Shown piece after piece: positions 5,966 through 8,109 of a stretch of 8,109 nt of DNA. The notes beneath the pieces were generated by a model that saw only the letters and a list, made by a program, of their open reading frames with translations, was not told the origin of the DNA and searched no databases. Each line of letters begins with the position of its first letter. Positions within the stretch are counted from its first letter, which is position 1. This stretch comes from Candidatus Bathyarchaeota archaeon. Lineage in GTDB: Archaea > Thermoproteota > Bathyarchaeia > Bathyarchaeales > Bathycorpusculaceae. The position numbers and the translations under genes are program-made. The stretch lies in assembly GCA_030627225.1 (NCBI GenBank), contig DAOUSM010000031.1:1-8109 (forward strand), in the 5' to 3' direction.

Positions 5966-6406
5966 TTGGGTGTTAAAATAAGTGCGACTCCAAAAGAGGG
6001 CAGATATTTAACGTTCATGTATAGACAGCAAATCGAAGAAGGTAGGAGGGTTACGACCACAATTTTAGCCAAATCTTTCAAAGTTAACCCGGCAACTGTA
6101 ACAGAAATTCTTCAAAAACTTGCTGAGAAAAAATTAGTGGAATACACACGCTATTATGGGGCTGGGCTCACTGAAAGGGGGGTTGTGAAAGCCCAAAAGC
6201 TACTGAGGAAGCATCGAATTTTAGAAGTTTTATTTGTGAAATTTTTGAGGTATGATGCTGAGAAAGCATGCGAAGAAGCTTCTAAAATAGACTATTATTG
6301 TTCTGAAGACTTAATAAACGCGATTTGCCGAACTTATGAACATCCAAATAGGTGCCCGTGCAACAAAATAATATTCAGCGACCCAAAATGTAGGGGGCAG
6401 CAGTAA
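5966..6406 (+). CDS. DtxR/MntR-family metal-dependent regulator with altered, cysteine-rich metal region
   Basis: DNA-binding repressor of the DtxR/MntR/IdeR family, 146 residues. The winged helix-turn-helix spans about 14-71 (YLTFMYRQQ, then TVTEILQKLAEKKLVEY, then wing YYGAGLTERG). The family's dimerisation start KHRILE (82-87) follows. His83 and Glu87 correspond to DtxR His79 and Glu83, but the equivalents of the other ligands differ: Met10 to Arg13, His98 to Cys102, Cys102 to Ser106, Glu105 to Asp109 and His106 to Tyr110. The C-terminal half holds six cysteines (102, 112, 121, 130, 132, 142) and His126; the usual HP..CPHG end reads HPNRCPCN. No SH3-like third domain is present. The start is TTG, set by GGTGAT (5955-5960) five bases upstream; the nearby ATG at 5959 leads to an immediate stop. 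The ZIP transporter gene follows by 38 bases, so control of metal uptake is the likely role. Confidence 0.88.
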   Translation: MGVKISATPKEGRYLTFMYRQQIEEGRRVTTTILAKSFKVNPATVTEILQKLAEKKLVEYTRYYGAGLTERGVVKAQKLLRKHRILEVLFVKFLRYDAEKACEEASKIDYYCSEDLINAICRTYEHPNRCPCNKIIFSDPKCRGQQ

Positions 6407-6417
6407 ACTGAAAAATA

Positions 6418-6439
6418 TTACCGAATCGATAATCGGTGA
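6418..6439 (+). promoter_or_regulatory. Hairpin that can mask the ZIP ribosome-binding site
   Basis: TTACCGA (6418-6424) can pair with TCGGTGA (6433-6439), a seven-pair stem with one G-U pair and an eight-base loop. It includes the GGTGA ribosome-binding site (6435-6439). The stretch AATCGGTGA (6431-6439) is identical to 5951-5959 before the regulator gene. Folding could limit translation of the transporter. An AT-rich AAAAATATTA at 6411-6420 could alternatively be a TATA box for a nearly leaderless transcript. Confidence 0.4.
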
Positions 6440-6444
6440 CTTTG

Positions 6445-7173
6445 ATGGTTGAGTCCTTCTGGGCGGTTGTAGCTAGCCTATTAGCTTGTTTGATCACTAC
6501 GATAGGGATATACACAATAAGAAAATATGAGGAGTGGAGCAAAAAATCCGTAACTTACTTTATATGTTTCGCATCTGGAGTGCTTATATCCGTGTCATTT
6601 TTGCATATAATCCCTAAATCCTTTGAGATGAACGTGAATGCGCCTATTTTTCTGTTAGCTGGATATCTCTTCCTTCATATAACCAACCGATTTCTAAGCA
6701 GCTATATATGTGACAAGCTTGGCAGTATAAAGGGTAACTTAGGACCTATAGCCGCTTTGGGGATAGGCTTTCATTCCTTCGTAGACGGCATTATCTATTC
6801 GGTGACTTTTAGCGTAAGTGTGTTCACCGGAACGTTAGCTGCCTTGGGAATGGTGCTTCATGAATTTCCTGAAGGTGCAGTCACGTTTCTACTTCTACTG
6901 GCAAGTGGTCTTGATGAGAAAAAGTCAACAAGGTATGCTTTCCTTGCAGCAGCGGTATCAACACCGTTAGGAACTTTACTATCCTACCCATTCATGGGTG
7001 GTCTAGAAGAATCAGTTCTAGGAGCAATGCTTGCGTTCTCAGCAGGCGCACTAGTTTACGTCAGTGCTACGCATCTCCTGCCTCAAGCAGAAAAAGAAAG
7101 TAAAAAGTACAGTATCCTTGCACTAGCTATCGGGATACTAGTCGCCATACTTATACTCATAGCGAAAGGTTAA
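6445..7173 (+). CDS. ZIP-family divalent metal transporter
   Basis: Membrane transporter that brings Zn, Fe or Mn ions into the cytoplasm. The 242-residue product has about eight membrane segments (roughly 4-24, 36-56, 66-86, 101-122, 127-150, 163-183, 191-211 and 223-240). The ZIP signatures lie in segments four and five: HSFVDG (110-115) and HEFPEG (139-144), giving His110, Asp114, His139, Glu140 and Glu143. Ser111 replaces the Asn usual in HN-x-x-DG, and segment six has STPLG where many bacterial ZIPs have a Glu. The loop between segments three and four is short and has no histidine cluster. I choose the ATG at 6445, because GGTGA (6435-6439) precedes it at the right distance and overlaps the alternative GTG at 6436. 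The upstream DtxR-like gene is its probable regulator and cotranscription partner. Confidence 0.9.
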   Translation: MVESFWAVVASLLACLITTIGIYTIRKYEEWSKKSVTYFICFASGVLISVSFLHIIPKSFEMNVNAPIFLLAGYLFLHITNRFLSSYICDKLGSIKGNLGPIAALGIGFHSFVDGIIYSVTFSVSVFTGTLAALGMVLHEFPEGAVTFLLLLASGLDEKKSTRYAFLAAAVSTPLGTLLSYPFMGGLEESVLGAMLAFSAGALVYVSATHLLPQAEKESKKYSILALAIGILVAILILIAKG

Positions 7174-7217
7174 GCTACATCCAGAGATAACGTAGTTCTG
7201 ACTATAAGAGTCATCGT

Positions 7218-7224
7218 AATTTTT
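7218..7224 (+). terminator. Candidate T-rich terminator of the ZIP gene
   Basis: AATTTTT lies 45 bases after the ZIP stop codon, between two converging genes. Archaeal termination often needs only a run of T, so this is a modest candidate. Confidence 0.3.
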
Positions 7225-7227
7225 CCG

Positions 7228-7256
7228 TGCTTTAGCCTTAAACGGTAGCTAAAGCA
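7228..7256. repeat. Inverted repeat across the thiolase stop codon
   Basis: TGCTTTAGC (7228-7236) and GCTAAAGCA (7248-7256) are a perfect nine-base inverted repeat with an 11-base loop. The right arm contains the TAG stop of the minus-strand thiolase gene. No T-run follows on either strand, so it may be a processing or stabilising 3' hairpin rather than a terminator. Confidence 0.5.
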
Positions 7257-8109
7257 TCCCTAATTGCTGAAGCATTTCGCACGTTTTACATATTTCTCCG
7301 GTTGTGGGCTCTCCGCATTTGGCACATTCCGTTAGCTCTTCTTTTGCGCCAATTTTTTCTATCGCTGGTCTAATTTTTTCTATCGCCTTGAGTATTGTGA
7401 ATTTTATTCCAGCGTGTTTCTGTTCCATTCTGTTCAGAAAAATGCGTATGTCGTTTCTTAGGGCTTCTGAAGCGTATGGGCATGGCATGCTTTGAAATCT
7501 TATTTTTCTTATGTAGGCGTAAAGGGCTGTTTCCTTTTCTGGAATTTCACAGAAGGGCTTTATTCTCTGCACAAGCTTTGGATGCACCTTGTCTGTGATG
7601 GGCTTCTCTCTTGCTATTCGTAAAGCGTCACCGTGAAGAATGTTCAAAAGAATCGTCTGTGCTTCATCATCCAGTGTGTGGGCGGTTGCAAGCTTATCTG
7701 CTTTGACGTTTCTTGCGGCGATGTTTAATGCTTTTCTTCGCAGAACACCGCAGTACGCGCATGGTGTTAGTCCACCACCGCCTTTTCGTTTCAGACGCTT
7801 AACAATTTGGTCTAATGTATAGCCGTAAAGCTGCTTAAAAGAGACAATGTGATGTTTTATGCCGAGTTTTTCGCAGTTTTCCGCCGCCATTTTTATGGCT
7901 TTGTCACGGTATCCTCTAATTCCCTCATCAACCGAAACCGCAACAAGTGATGCTCTTGGGTAATTTCGCTCTATTTTGGCTAGAATATGCAGTAGGCTTA
8001 AGCTGTCTTTCCCGCCTGAAACTGCCACAGCAATCCTGTTGTCGTACTCTAGCATTTTATATCTGGCAATGGTTGCCCTAATTTTGTATTCAATAGATTT
8101 GATAAAGCA
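7249..8109 (-). CDS. ttuA: TtuA/Ncs6-family tRNA 2-thiolation enzyme, 5' end outside the window
   Basis: PP-loop ATPase that activates a tRNA uridine by adenylation for sulfur transfer (position 54 for TtuA, wobble position 34 for Ncs6/NcsA; the position is not decided here). Counted from the internal Met at 8055, the PP-loop SGGKDS is at 13-18. The iron-sulfur cluster cysteines are PCAYC (Cys99, Cys102) and the Cys of MPCPYA (Cys192). HTLDDEAQT (126-134) is the conserved ATP-site helix. A C-terminal zinc finger has Cys244, Cys247, Cys256 and Cys259. The frame stays open upstream of that Met through all 54 remaining bases to the window edge. It encodes CFIKSIEYKIRATI and more, which matches the family's linker after its N-terminal zinc finger, with the first Cys as a probable zinc ligand. 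So the gene is cut by the window, not started at 8055. It converges on the ZIP gene. Confidence 0.93.
   Translation of the reverse strand, partial: CFIKSIEYKIRATIARYKMLEYDNRIAVAVSGGKDSLSLLHILAKIERNYPRASLVAVSVDEGIRGYRDKAIKMAAENCEKLGIKHHIVSFKQLYGYTLDQIVKRLKRKGGGGLTPCAYCGVLRRKALNIAARNVKADKLATAHTLDDEAQTILLNILHGDALRIAREKPITDKVHPKLVQRIKPFCEIPEKETALYAYIRKIRFQSMPCPYASEALRNDIRIFLNRMEQKHAGIKFTILKAIEKIRPAIEKIGAKEELTECAKCGEPTTGEICKTCEMLQQLGML

Overview
This 8.1-kb window looks like a piece of an archaeal chromosome, most likely from an uncultured Thermoproteota lineage such as Bathyarchaeia; the lineage is inference. The archaeal signs are GGTGA/GAGGTGA ribosome-binding sites placed 5 to 8 bases before starts, AT-rich TATA-like boxes, an archaeal-type RNase P RNA, a Fap7/AK6-type adenylate kinase, a DUF1922 zinc-ribbon protein, and a TtuA/Ncs6-type tRNA thiolase. 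No tRNA, insertion sequence, CRISPR array or phage gene was seen.

Left part (1-3776). A LysE-family membrane exporter (+) converges on a cytoplasmic SxxK serine hydrolase (-), and the two overlap by 9 bases. The hydrolase has a C-terminal beta-rich domain and resembles archaeal Pab87-type peptidases. Divergent from it is a plus-strand series: a MacroD-type macrodomain protein, a predicted nucleotide-handling Rossmannoid protein (deoxyribosyltransferase/TIR/SLOG-like), and a small ArsR-like winged-helix regulator. The first two suggest NAD/ADP-ribose or nucleotide metabolism or signalling. They are loosely spaced, so an operon is only a hypothesis.

Middle (3777-4634). The apparently gene-poor stretch holds the RNase P RNA gene (rnpB, minus strand, about 4226-4547). 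It is recognised by its paired ends, CR-I and CR-V, and the long-range P4 pairing. Downstream of it on the same strand lie remnants of a small reading frame that look like one protein broken by a one-base shift. A short divergent promoter region separates rnpB from the adenylate kinase gene.

Right part (4635-8109). The Fap7-like kinase (+) converges on a small PDDEXK-type nuclease-like protein (-). Next come a DUF1922 zinc ribbon, a DtxR/MntR-family regulator with an unusual cysteine-rich metal region, and a ZIP metal transporter (all +). Regulator and transporter are 38 bases apart and very likely form a metal-homeostasis unit. The regulator promoter carries TTTAGG/CCTAAA half-sites, and the transporter ribosome-binding site can fold into a hairpin. 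The window ends inside a TtuA/Ncs6 gene (-) whose reading frame runs off the right edge, so its N-terminal zinc finger is outside the window.

The most interesting points are the macrodomain plus Rossmannoid pair, the DtxR-family protein that has lost its canonical metal ligands, and the broken gene behind rnpB.
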